Made by a program: the position numbers and the translations under genes. From Halorubellus litoreus (lineage in GTDB: Archaea; Halobacteriota; Halobacteria; Halobacteriales; Natrialbaceae), in the NCBI RefSeq assembly GCF_037081675.1, contig NZ_JAZAQL010000002.1, positions 372,001 through 436,000 on the forward strand: a stretch of 64,000 bases of DNA, read 5' to 3'. The notes under the pieces were generated by a model. That model saw nothing but the letters and a program-made list of their open reading frames with translations. It was not told the origin of the DNA and searched no databases. Positions 1 through 7,277 of the stretch are shown piece after piece (the stretch's first letter is position 1; each line of letters opens with the position of its first letter).

Positions 1-1020
1 CGTCTCGATCTGGAGGTCGCCGTTGTGGCGTTCGACCTCGCCGTCGATGCGGACCACGTCGTCCACCTCGACGTCGGGGTACGCGCGGACGCCGGCGGAC
101 TCGAACGCCGCCGCCTCGATGACGTCGGTCTCGTCGCGGAGCTCGAACACGGTCGGGCCCGACGTCTGCCGGATGCTCACGACCTCGCCTTCGACGCGGA
201 CGACCTGCCCGACGTCGTCGGCGACGTCCTCGAGCGTCGTCCGCGACAGCTCCTCGCTCGCGGCGTCGTCGGAATCGTCGTCGTCGGCCGCGACTGCGTC
301 GTCGGAATCGTCGTCGTCGGCCGCGACTGCGTCGTCGGAATCGTCGTCATCCTCGTGCTCGCTCTCGTCACCCTCGTCGTCCGCGGCAGCGGATGCGTCG
401 ACTGCGTCGTCGTTCTCGGCTTCGTCCGCGCTCGGTGCGTCGGCCTCCGAGGTGGGCGCTGCGCCCGCGTCAGGGTCCGCGTCGGTCGTCGGCTGGTCGT
501 CGTTCTCGGCTTCGCCCGCGCTCGGCGCGTCGGACTCGTCGGTCGGTTCCGGCTCGGCGTCCGCCGTGGAGGGCGTGCGCGTCTCGGTGTTCCCCGAGCG
601 CGACGCACCCTCAGAAGGGCGTTCGTCGTCCTCGTCGTCAGCGTCGGGGAGTTCGTCCCCCTGGGGCGTCTGCACGAGGTGACCGCGGAACTCGCGCTTG
701 CGCTGCCGGATCGACCAGCCGAGGTCGACGTTCCCGTTGTCGCGAACGTCCGTGACCTGCACGTACACGGTGTCGCCGGGCTCCCAGTCGAGGGAGTCCA
801 GTCGTCGGTCGAGCTCGCTCCGATGGAGGAGTCCGGTGACGTGGTCGCCGATATCGACGAACACGCCGAACTCGGCGTAGCCGTCGACGGTGCCTTCGTA
901 GTAGCGTCCGGGCGTGAGCTGTTCGGGGTTGCTGCCTTCGAACTCGAAGACGGCGTCTTCCTCGTGACTCGAACAGATGTGCCCGTCCACGGGCGTACCG
1001 CAGATGATACAGTTACCCAT
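1..1020 (-). CDS. Zinc-ribbon/S1/OB-fold protein, probably RecJ/DHH-like (5' part only)
   Basis: The open frame starts at the ATG ending at 1020 and runs off the left edge; 340 codons are visible. Residues 4-19 form a CxxC...CxxH zinc site (CIICGTPVDG then CSSH). Residues about 35-105 look like an S1 RNA-binding domain (GTVDGYAEFGVFVDIGD). An acidic low-complexity linker with an 11-residue tandem repeat follows, to about 255, then an OB-fold. Haloarchaeal proteins of this order usually carry a C-terminal DHH/RecJ-like nuclease domain, but that part lies outside the window, so nuclease activity is inferred. A TATA-like TTTTAGG lies about 25 bases upstream of the start. Confidence 0.75.
   Translation of the reverse strand, partial: MGNCIICGTPVDGHICSSHEEDAVFEFEGSNPEQLTPGRYYEGTVDGYAEFGVFVDIGDHVTGLLHRSELDRRLDSLDWEPGDTVYVQVTDVRDNGNVDLGWSIRQRKREFRGHLVQTPQGDELPDADDEDDERPSEGASRSGNTETRTPSTADAEPEPTDESDAPSAGEAENDDQPTTDADPDAGAAPTSEADAPSADEAENDDAVDASAAADDEGDESEHEDDDDSDDAVAADDDDSDDAVAADDDDSDDAASEELSRTTLEDVADDVGQVVRVEGEVVSIRQTSGPTVFELRDETDVIEAAAFESAGVRAYPDVEVDDVVRIDGEVERHNGDLQIET
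264..351. repeat. 33-bp in-frame tandem repeat (about 2.7 copies)
   Basis: Units begin at 264, 297 and 330. The first two are identical and the third is partial. They encode an 11-residue acidic unit (DDDDSDDAVAA) inside the linker of the S1/OB-fold gene. Being in frame, copy-number change would alter linker length without frameshift. Confidence 0.9.
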
Positions 1021-1222
1021 TTGCTCTGGTAGAAGGAACCCGGCCTAAAACTGTTGTCGAAAACCGCTCGCGGTCCACGAACCCCCGTCGGGCGGTGTCG
1101 AGGCCTCGCGCGCGCTTCGTTCCCCGAGCCGTAGACCGCCCGACGGAACGGGAATTGCTCGGTCGACGGTAGTTCCTCGTCGCGAACCTTTACGGAACGT
1201 GCAGGCGTATCTCGGGACGACC

Positions 1223-1960
1223 ATGGAAATCACCTGGTACGGTCACTCCACGTTCGGCGTCGAACTCGGCGAGACCAGCCTCCTCATCGACCCGTTCTTC
1301 GACAACCCGAAGACCGACACCGACCCGGAGGAACTCGACCCGGATTACGTCCTCCTCACGCACGGGCACGCGGACCACATCGGGGACGTCGACCGGTACA
1401 GAGGAGCGAAGCTCGTCGCGACCCCGGAGGTCGTCGAGTACTGCCGCGACGAGTTCGGCGACTACGAAGCCGTCGGCGGCATGGGGATGAACATCGGCGG
1501 GACCGTCGAGTGCGGTGACGCGTACGTCACGATGCATCGCGCGGACCACACGAACGGAATGGAGACTGGCTACGGGACGAGCGGCGGGATGCCCGCCGGG
1601 TTCGTCGTCTCGGACACGAAGCCGACGCAGGTGAGCGACGAGGAGACGGTGTCGTTCTATCACGCGGGCGACACGGGGTTGATGACGGAGATGCGCGACG
1701 TCATCGGGCCGTTCCTCGAACCGGACGTCGCCGCGGTCCCCATCGGCGACCACTTCACGATGGGCCCGTGGCAGGCCGCCATCGCCGTGGACTGGCTCGA
1801 CGTCGACCACGCCATCCCCATCCACTACGACACGTTCCCGCCCATCGAGCAGGACCCCGAGGACTTCGTGAAGGAGGTGAAGGCGACTGGGAGCGGCGCC
1901 GAGGTGCAGGTGCTCGCAGGCGACGAGTCGTTCGACCTCAGCGAGAACCTGATGGACTGA
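1223..1960 (+). CDS. Metal-dependent hydrolase, UPF0173 family (metallo-beta-lactamase fold)
   Basis: A 245-residue protein beginning MEITWYGHSTF, the usual start of this family; an in-frame ATG 24 bases upstream is less likely. It carries the metal-binding motif HGHADH at about residues 53-58, a second His in the MHRADH segment, and a C-terminal HYDTFPP segment, all as in UPF0173 hydrolases. Substrate is unknown. It is cytosolic, with no signal peptide. It is transcribed divergently from the S1/OB-fold gene, with about 200 bases between start codons. Confidence 0.9.
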   Translation: MEITWYGHSTFGVELGETSLLIDPFFDNPKTDTDPEELDPDYVLLTHGHADHIGDVDRYRGAKLVATPEVVEYCRDEFGDYEAVGGMGMNIGGTVECGDAYVTMHRADHTNGMETGYGTSGGMPAGFVVSDTKPTQVSDEETVSFYHAGDTGLMTEMRDVIGPFLEPDVAAVPIGDHFTMGPWQAAIAVDWLDVDHAIPIHYDTFPPIEQDPEDFVKEVKATGSGAEVQVLAGDESFDLSENLMD

Positions 1961-2144
1961 CCGACGCGGTTCTGTGTCGGTCGTGACAGCGCTCTCGCAC
2001 GTGAACCCGGTCCCACGAGAACGAGGTCTCACGTGAACACACCCCCACGGGAACGCGTCCCCACGGGAGCGCGTGGCGAAGCCCTCCGTCGACGAAACCC
2101 TTAATTACTGGGGGCTATTGAGAAGGTGAAAACGGTGATTCTCT

Positions 2145-2732
2145 ATGGAGCTACATGTGGACGATACGGCGGCCCAGAACGAAGCGATAAGCACCCACAC
2201 CGGTCGGTCCTTCCGGCCGCTGGACCCGGCGCCCGAGCAGATCGCACTCGAAGACCTCGCGCACGGACTGTCTAACGTCTGCCGCGGCGCGGGCCAGACC
2301 GCGTTCTTCTATTCGGTCGCGCTGCACTCCATCCACGTCACCGAGGAGCTGAAGCGCGCCGGCGAGAGCGAGCAGGTCCAGTTCTACGGGCTCCTGCACG
2401 ACGCCGCCGAAGCGTACGTCACGGACGTCCCCAGTCCCCTGAAGCGCCACCTCCCGGGGTACCGCGAGATCGAGGACGACATCCAGGACGCCGTCTGGGC
2501 GGCGTTCGACGTCTCCCCGCCGACGGACGAGCAGTACCGCGCCGTCAAACGGGCGGACCGCGCGCTCGGCCAGTACGAACTCCCCGAACTCTTCCCCCAG
2601 CAGACCTGGGAGGGCGAACGCCCCGACCTCGACTACGACCTCCGCGCCGACGCCCGCTTCGACGTTCCCGCCCGTTTCGAGGCGATGGCGCACGACCTCG
2701 CCGCCCGCGTCGACGCCAGCGTCCCGAACTGA
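2145..2732 (+). CDS. HD-domain phosphohydrolase (YfbR-like)
   Basis: A 195-residue protein with HD-superfamily metal ligands: a His in ALHSIHV, the HD pair in LLHDAAEAY, and the downstream Asp in TDVPSPLK. This pattern is close to YfbR-like nucleotidases and phage-type HD hydrolases acting on nucleoside monophosphates; the exact substrate is inferred. A CTTAATTAC stretch at about 2099-2107 may be its promoter, giving a short leader. The next 320 bases are AT-rich and gene-free, so it stands at the edge of the foreign-looking island. Confidence 0.85.
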   Translation: MELHVDDTAAQNEAISTHTGRSFRPLDPAPEQIALEDLAHGLSNVCRGAGQTAFFYSVALHSIHVTEELKRAGESEQVQFYGLLHDAAEAYVTDVPSPLKRHLPGYREIEDDIQDAVWAAFDVSPPTDEQYRAVKRADRALGQYELPELFPQQTWEGERPDLDYDLRADARFDVPARFEAMAHDLAARVDASVPN

Positions 2733-3055
2733 GCATCAGCTTGACGGGTACGGATGCTGCTTGACGTGGCACCTCATCGCTGGCACATACCACCTGAGTG
2801 CTTAGACACCTGAACAAAACCAACATATAACTATAATAAATTTTAATGGGGGTATTGTCGGCTACCATGGTTGCGCGATAGGTACAAATCCCATAACTAT
2901 CTGGAATTCTGCATTTTATAAACTGACAGAGCTGCAGATCTTTCTCTCCTTCTCTATTAGTCTGTTACGGCAGAATGATACAACCTGTAATGATATATAA
3001 TTAATATTTTAAGTTCGTAATATAAATATATAATGTGGTTTTTAGAGTAAGTGCA
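2733..3055. other. AT-rich gene-free stretch
   Basis: Composition changes sharply from G+C-rich to AT-rich (runs such as TATAACTATAATAAATTTT) soon after 2750. I find no convincing gene on either strand. The last 40 bases contain TATA-rich sequence that probably serves the gene at 3056. A short direct repeat CTTGACG occurs near the left end (about 2740-2770). Confidence 0.7.
3020..3032 (+). promoter_or_regulatory. TATA-like promoter for the Tat-exported orphan
   Basis: An ATATAAATATA run is centred about 29 bases before the ATG at 3056, the spacing expected for a leaderless or near-leaderless archaeal transcript. The whole neighbourhood is AT-rich, so the match is weaker evidence than it would be elsewhere. 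Confidence 0.5.
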
Positions 3056-3865
3056 ATGGCAAATCGGCGAAAGTTCATTTCGTCCGCTGGCGCATTGGCT
3101 GCACTTGGAACGACAGGTATTGCAGCGGCAACCAAAAGACCTGACGAACTAACTGCAGAAGAAGTCAGTGAAGCATTCCAGGATGGAGTGGTGAACAATG
3201 GTGCGGCTGGTGCCCGAAAAAATTGGGAAGAGCTTGGGCTGAATCCAGTCGTTGAAGAATCACAAGATTTTGAGATCCATGACAATACCGGGTTACACAC
3301 GACAGCAGGCCCCGATGAGGGTTCCGAAGTTAGTCCGCAGTACAAATACGGTGATCCAAAAAATACAGACTCGAAACTCATCTCAGGTGTAAGCGATGCA
3401 GGAGATGGGAAAGTGTGGATGTCCGTAGCGATGAAACTCACCGATCCTCAGCGATCGTGGGGTAATGCTTCCTGGGTTAAGGACGGCATTGGCATTGGTT
3501 ACATCGCAAAGGACTGGGCACCCATAGGCGAACCTGTCGTGAATGCGACTGAGCCCCACTCAGCGAGGTTCAGGTCTGAGGACGTTTCACAAGACGCACG
3601 CGCAGGGACGGTGAATATAAAAAACCCCGGTGGTGATGATCTCTATCCGGATGCAAGTGCTAATATAACCGCGAAATTTGAACTCCGGCCTGATAAAATA
3701 CCAACTACACTCTGGGGATCTTACTCCCATACGAAAGCACTTTCGCCAGGATCTAATATAAAATCCGTAACGGGTGGTGCTGGTGGTATCGAACTCAATC
3801 TGGATTTGGGTGCCTCAACAGCTTGGAGTATCGCTTATCCTTCAGACCCTTCAGACTTTGTCTGA
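3056..3865 (+). CDS. Tat-exported protein of unknown function
   Basis: A 269-residue protein. The ATG at 3056 puts a twin-arginine motif (RRKFISSAG) at residues 4-12, followed by a hydrophobic stretch and an Ala-rich cleavage region around residue 25, so export by the Tat system is likely. A GTG 21 bases upstream is an alternative start. No lipobox, no C-terminal membrane helix and no catalytic motif are visible; the mature part is Trp/Asn/Ser-rich and may be a beta-rich secreted domain. Codon use is far more AT-rich and the protein less acidic than its neighbours, which suggests acquisition by transfer. I do not recognise the family. Confidence 0.75.
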   Translation: MANRRKFISSAGALAALGTTGIAAATKRPDELTAEEVSEAFQDGVVNNGAAGARKNWEELGLNPVVEESQDFEIHDNTGLHTTAGPDEGSEVSPQYKYGDPKNTDSKLISGVSDAGDGKVWMSVAMKLTDPQRSWGNASWVKDGIGIGYIAKDWAPIGEPVVNATEPHSARFRSEDVSQDARAGTVNIKNPGGDDLYPDASANITAKFELRPDKIPTTLWGSYSHTKALSPGSNIKSVTGGAGGIELNLDLGASTAWSIAYPSDPSDFV

Positions 3866-3911
3866 ACTAGATTCGAATAAAGTTACAATAGACAATTCCA
3901 ATACCTTTGGT

Positions 3912-4097
3912 ATGGACCCAAATCATAATTCACAACTGAACGCGAATCTACAAGCGATACGAACCGCAATCGTCGGTGTAGCGCTGGGAGTAGTTACTGC
4001 TGCCCTTATCGTCCATAATGAATCCTTGGCATTCCCGTTGCTCATCGTGACGTGTCTTGTTTCGGGGTACGCGTTCGTCCCGACGCTCCGGGCCTGA
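3912..4097 (+). CDS. Small two-helix membrane protein of unknown function
   Basis: A 61-residue protein starting MDPNHNSQLN, with two hydrophobic segments (about residues 18-34 and 39-55) predicted to span the membrane. It lies 46 bases after the Tat-exported orphan in the same orientation and shares its lower G+C, so the two may have arrived together and could be cotranscribed. The open frame extends upstream, but that part overlaps the previous gene. Real but unidentified. Confidence 0.55.
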   Translation: MDPNHNSQLNANLQAIRTAIVGVALGVVTAALIVHNESLAFPLLIVTCLVSGYAFVPTLRA

Positions 4098-4118
4098 AGT
4101 CCTCGATTCCGAGGATTC
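4097..4118. other. Short hairpin at the right edge of the AT-rich island
   Basis: TCCTCG (4100-4105) pairs with CGAGGA (4110-4115) around an ATTC loop, directly after the stop of the small membrane protein. It could be a terminator. It also resembles the imperfect palindromes at ends of IS200/IS605-type elements, but no transposase remnant is present. Confidence 0.4.
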
Positions 4119-4144
4119 ACGCTTCAATGTGAGCGTAGACGCCG

Positions 4145-4477
4145 TCACTTCGTCGCGTGCGCGACCCAGTCGCCGTACGCGTCCAGCATTCCAGATTCGT
4201 CGAACCGTTCGATGCACGGGACGTCGTAGGGGTGGAGTTCGGCGACGCGTGCTTCGAGTTCGTCGTACCGGTCGTCGGTGGTCTTCGCGAGCAGTATCAC
4301 TTCGTCGTCGCGCTGGATGGCGTCCTCGCCGTCGGCACTGCCTTCCTCGGCGTCGGTCCAGCGGTACGTCGACCGGCAATCGAGCTGGTTCACGCACGCG
4401 GCGAGGCGTTCCTCGACGAGCGCGGTCGCGAGGTCGCCCGCGGCCTCTGGCGGTGCGGTGACGTACGCGGTCGGCAT
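4145..4477 (-). CDS. cutA: Divalent-cation tolerance protein CutA
   Basis: A 110-residue protein, the usual CutA length, starting MPTAYVTAPPEAAG. Family landmarks are visible: ERLAACVNQL near residues 23-32, a central YRWTDAEEG segment with a family-typical strand-turn, EVILLAKTT, and a C-terminal HPYDVPCIERF segment at about residues 81-91. CutA proteins form trimers and have been linked to copper tolerance; the exact role is unclear. The insertion SADGEDAIQRDD in the middle is acidic, as expected in a halophile. It is followed on the plus side by the AT-rich island. Confidence 0.92.
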   Translation of the reverse strand: MPTAYVTAPPEAAGDLATALVEERLAACVNQLDCRSTYRWTDAEEGSADGEDAIQRDDEVILLAKTTDDRYDELEARVAELHPYDVPCIERFDESGMLDAYGDWVAHATK

Positions 4478-4544
4478 CGCTACGCGAACACCTTCGCTGG
4501 TGCGCGGTCGGTCGCCAGCGTCGTGCGGTCGCTCGCCGGCATCG

Positions 4545-4733
4545 TCACTCGATGGGGCGGAACGACCCGTCGATGTCCCACTCGTGCACGCAGTGGACGT
4601 CGCCGACCGCGTCGGCGTCCACGTCCTCGTCGTCGTCGGTGGGGACGCGCCAGGTGTCGTGGTCGTCGTCCCAGACCTCCACGCGCCCGCAGCGCTCGCA
4701 CTCTCGCTCCTCGGGCTTCCGTAACTTGGCCAT
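4545..4733 (-). CDS. HEWD-family zinc-ribbon protein
   Basis: A 62-residue haloarchaeal protein with CERCG (residues 12-16) and the family-naming HEWDIDGSF near the C terminus. A Cys in DVHCVHEWD is in position to complete a zinc site. Function is not known; small zinc ribbons of this kind are often nucleic-acid or protein adaptors. It lies just upstream of cutA on the same strand with a 67-base gap, so the two may be cotranscribed. Confidence 0.85.
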   Translation of the reverse strand: MAKLRKPEERECERCGRVEVWDDDHDTWRVPTDDDEDVDADAVGDVHCVHEWDIDGSFRPIE

Positions 4734-4902
4734 GCTCGCTCGTCGTCGCCGCGTGAACTTGAACGTTCACCGTCGCGGCGAATCTCGTCGACGCGACTCG
4801 CCAGGTCTCCGCGGGGTCGGTTCGCGGGGAAGTCCCGCACCGGGAAAACGCTGATGTCCGTACGGAAACACGTCTGGCGTATGGGTAGTCACTGGTCCCC
4901 CA

Positions 4903-4909
4903 TGGAGGT
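4903..4909 (+). promoter_or_regulatory. Shine-Dalgarno for the small membrane protein at 4919
   Basis: GGAGGTG lies about 9 bases before the ATG at 4919 and complements the 3' end of archaeal 16S rRNA. It fixes the start and implies a leadered transcript. Confidence 0.7.
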
Positions 4910-4918
4910 GCGTCACTG

Positions 4919-5113
4919 ATGCCCGGTGCAGGGAAGTCCGACTCGCGAGCGCTCCAGGTCGTCGGCGCACTCGTCGCGGTCGTCGCTCTCGCTGGCGCCG
5001 CGTTCGGCGGCTGGAGCTTCGACGGCCTCGCCGACGGCCCCCTCCCGTTCGCCATCGCCGTCGTCGCCGTGACGCTCGCGCTCGGCGCGTCGCTGTACGC
5101 GAGATACGGCTGA
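4919..5113 (+). CDS. Small two-helix membrane protein
   Basis: A 64-residue protein with two hydrophobic helices (about residues 12-30 and 42-60) separated by a short loop (SFDGLADGPL). The start is supported by a good Shine-Dalgarno. It belongs to a class of short haloarchaeal membrane proteins without assigned function. It faces pckA, which ends about 70 bases downstream on the other strand. Confidence 0.75.
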   Translation: MPGAGKSDSRALQVVGALVAVVALAGAAFGGWSFDGLADGPLPFAIAVVAVTLALGASLYARYG

Positions 5114-5182
5114 GGCGGTGCTGCGGGAACGAGCGAACGACCGGTGAGAAAGAGCCGCTCGTGGCGGTAGCCGCGGCCGCGG

Positions 5183-6730
5183 TCAGTAGACGGCGTCGAG
5201 GACGTCGTCGTCGAGCTCGGGGAACTCGGCGAGGTACTCGCGGCGTTCCTCGCGGAGTTCGGCGGCCGCCTGCTCGTAGTCGTCGACGTGGTCGGGGACG
5301 CAGTACTCGTCGACGTCGATACCGGGGACGTGACTGGGGACGGTCATGCCGGTTCGGTCGTCCTCGCGCCACTGGACGCTGCCGCGCGCGATCTCGCGGA
5401 GGATGGTGACGGACTCGCGGACGCCGACGTCCTGCGGGTCGTCGTTCGTGCCGACGCAGCCCGTGTTGAGGACGTAGCACTCCACGTCGAGGTCGCGAAC
5501 GAGTTCGCGGAACCGGTTCCCCTCCTCGCCCTTCGACCCCATGATGAAGGGGTTCGTGCCGACGACGCGGATGGCTTCGCCCGCGGCGTCCGGGTCGCCC
5601 GCGCTCGTTTGGATGGACTCGCCGAGCATGAACGCGGCCGCGGCCGCGGCCTCGTCGAGCTTCGCGACCGGCGGCATCAGCGGGTTGCGCGTGATGAAGA
5701 ACACCTGGTCGACGCCGCCGAGGTCGACGTCCTCGGCCGCGCTCGCGAGGTGCTCGCGCTTCACGACCGCGCGCGAGTTCGTCGTGTACCGGTCCTCCTC
5801 GAAGTGCACGGTGCCGTCGTCGTCGACGGCGGCGTTCTCGAGGACCGCGGACTCGTGGGTCGCCGCGTCGTACAGCGCCTCCTGTTCGTCGCGGTCCAGG
5901 CCGATGGTCTTGATGTAGAGCCCGGCGCCTTCGCTACCGGCGACCTCGCCGTCGGGCGTGAGCGCACAGACGTCGTCCTGGAGCATCGTCGCGGACTCGC
6001 CGTCGGTCTCGTCGAGCCAGAGGCCGTGCGCGGTCAGCGTCGACTTCCCGGTCGCCGACAGCCCGAGGAACACCTGTCCCTTCGTCTGGAGGTCGCCCGC
6101 GTCGTCGCGCACCGTCACGCGCTTCGAGCCGGCGTGCAGGCCGAGGCCGCCCTTCCGTTTCGCGTCCCACATGAACAGGCGGAGGAAGCTCTTCTTCGCC
6201 TCGCCCGTGTAGTCGCTCCCCACGACCGCGGTCACGCCCTCCTCGGCGAGCACGCGGATGGCGACCTCGTCGGCCTCGGGCACCTGCACCGTCACGTAGT
6301 CCGGCTCGACCGTCTCGCCGTCGGGGACGTCGACTGGCTCGAAGAGCTTCCCCCACGCGAGCGCGATGCGGCCGTACTCGCGTGGCACGAACAGCCGACA
6401 GATGGACGAGGCGTCCTCGTGACGGCCCATCCGACGGTCGAGGCACACCCACTCGCCGTCGCCGATGCGGTCGACCGCGTCGGCGACGACGCGGTAGTCC
6501 GCGGGCGAGAAGTCGTCGTCGACCGTGGTCTTCGTCTGTGCGGCACTCCGCGACCGGTACTCGCTCACGTAACTCGGCGAGCCGTACTCGGTCGTCGTCT
6601 CGAGGTGGGAGGAGGCCTCGCGGAGCGCGTCGAGCGACGGGTTGTACGTCACGTTCGGCGCCGACCGCGGGTCCGGCAGGTCCGACCGTCGCGTGACGGT
6701 CGCAGGGTGTTCTATCCCCATGTCTGACAT
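5183..6730 (-). CDS. pckA: Phosphoenolpyruvate carboxykinase (ATP)
   Basis: A 515-residue enzyme converting oxaloacetate and ATP to phosphoenolpyruvate and CO2, the entry step of gluconeogenesis. Visible motifs are the P-loop GLSATGKST at 223-231 (a variant of the usual GLSGTGKTT), the metal-binding QDDV at 251-254, RYTTNSRAV at about 314-322, and the C-terminal FIMGSKGEEGNRFRELV region. The ATG at 6730 is preferred because a TATA-like box lies about 31 bases upstream; an in-frame ATG at 6721 is possible. The N-terminal 90 residues are less conserved. It is a single gene, probably monocistronic. Confidence 0.95.
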   Translation of the reverse strand: MSDMGIEHPATVTRRSDLPDPRSAPNVTYNPSLDALREASSHLETTTEYGSPSYVSEYRSRSAAQTKTTVDDDFSPADYRVVADAVDRIGDGEWVCLDRRMGRHEDASSICRLFVPREYGRIALAWGKLFEPVDVPDGETVEPDYVTVQVPEADEVAIRVLAEEGVTAVVGSDYTGEAKKSFLRLFMWDAKRKGGLGLHAGSKRVTVRDDAGDLQTKGQVFLGLSATGKSTLTAHGLWLDETDGESATMLQDDVCALTPDGEVAGSEGAGLYIKTIGLDRDEQEALYDAATHESAVLENAAVDDDGTVHFEEDRYTTNSRAVVKREHLASAAEDVDLGGVDQVFFITRNPLMPPVAKLDEAAAAAAFMLGESIQTSAGDPDAAGEAIRVVGTNPFIMGSKGEEGNRFRELVRDLDVECYVLNTGCVGTNDDPQDVGVRESVTILREIARGSVQWREDDRTGMTVPSHVPGIDVDEYCVPDHVDDYEQAAAELREERREYLAEFPELDDDVLDAVY

Positions 6731-6755
6731 CGTGATTGATTAGATTGCGTAATGC

Positions 6756-6766
6756 TGTATAAATAT
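6756..6766 (-). promoter_or_regulatory. TATA box of pckA
   Basis: On the minus strand TATTTATA is centred about 31 bases upstream of the pckA ATG, inside a short AT-rich patch that stands out from the surrounding G+C-rich DNA. The spacing implies a leaderless or very short-leader transcript. Confidence 0.75.
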
Positions 6767-6908
6767 GCTGGAAGTATCGAGCTGTTAGGCAGTGGCTTCG
6801 CGCGTCGAAACCGTTTTGGGTCCCCGTAAGGTCCCGAACGCTCCGAATCGAGCGACGGGAACGTCGGCGACCGTCACCTGTAAGTCACGCCTCTGCGTCA
6901 GTCAGCGC

Positions 6909-7277
6909 ATGATTAAGCTGGTGAACATGCTCGTCCGCGCGGACGACCTGACCCACGAGGAGTTCGTCGAGTACTGGTACGAGGAGCACGTCCCGCTCGC
7001 GGAGGACCTGCCGCACGCGAAGAAGTACGCGACGAGCGTCCCGACCGACCCCGAGCGCAGCGAGTACGACGGCGTCGTCGAGCTCTACTTCGAGGACATG
7101 GGCGACCTGAAGGCGGCGTTCGAGTCCGAGGTCGGCCGCGAGGTCCAGGCGGACCTCGAGCACTTCGCGAAGCCCGACGAGGGCCCGACGCTGTACGTCG
7201 AGGAGACCGTCCAGTTCGACGCGACCGACGAGACGGAGAGCGACGACGGAGTCGATTCGGAGGGCGACGCGGCATGA
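6909..7277 (+). CDS. EthD-domain protein
   Basis: A 122-residue ferredoxin-like-fold protein starting MIKLVNMLVRADDLTHEEF. It has the EthD hallmarks: FVEYWYEEHVPLA near residues 18-30 and a YATSVPTDPERSEYDGVVELYF region. The ATG at 6909 is chosen because homologous EthD proteins begin there; the frame extends further upstream without similarity. It overlaps the next gene by 4 bases (ATGA), so translational coupling with the TPP enzyme is likely. EthD proteins often accompany degradative enzymes; the reaction is unknown. The C-terminal tail is acidic. Confidence 0.85.
   Translation: MIKLVNMLVRADDLTHEEFVEYWYEEHVPLAEDLPHAKKYATSVPTDPERSEYDGVVELYFEDMGDLKAAFESEVGREVQADLEHFAKPDEGPTLYVEETVQFDATDETESDDGVDSEGDAA

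Noticed and set aside
2545..2868. Minus-strand frame in the AT-rich boundary
   Set aside because: Overlaps the HD gene antisense and has mixed composition; no homology features or promoter.
4097..4118. Remnant TnpB/IS200-type insertion sequence
   Set aside because: Only the small palindrome is suggestive; no transposase residues on either strand nearby.
4881..4919. 12-codon leader peptide ATG at 4881 before the small membrane gene
   Set aside because: Ends at the gene start with TGATG overlap, but has no Shine-Dalgarno or regulatory codons; cannot be distinguished from chance.
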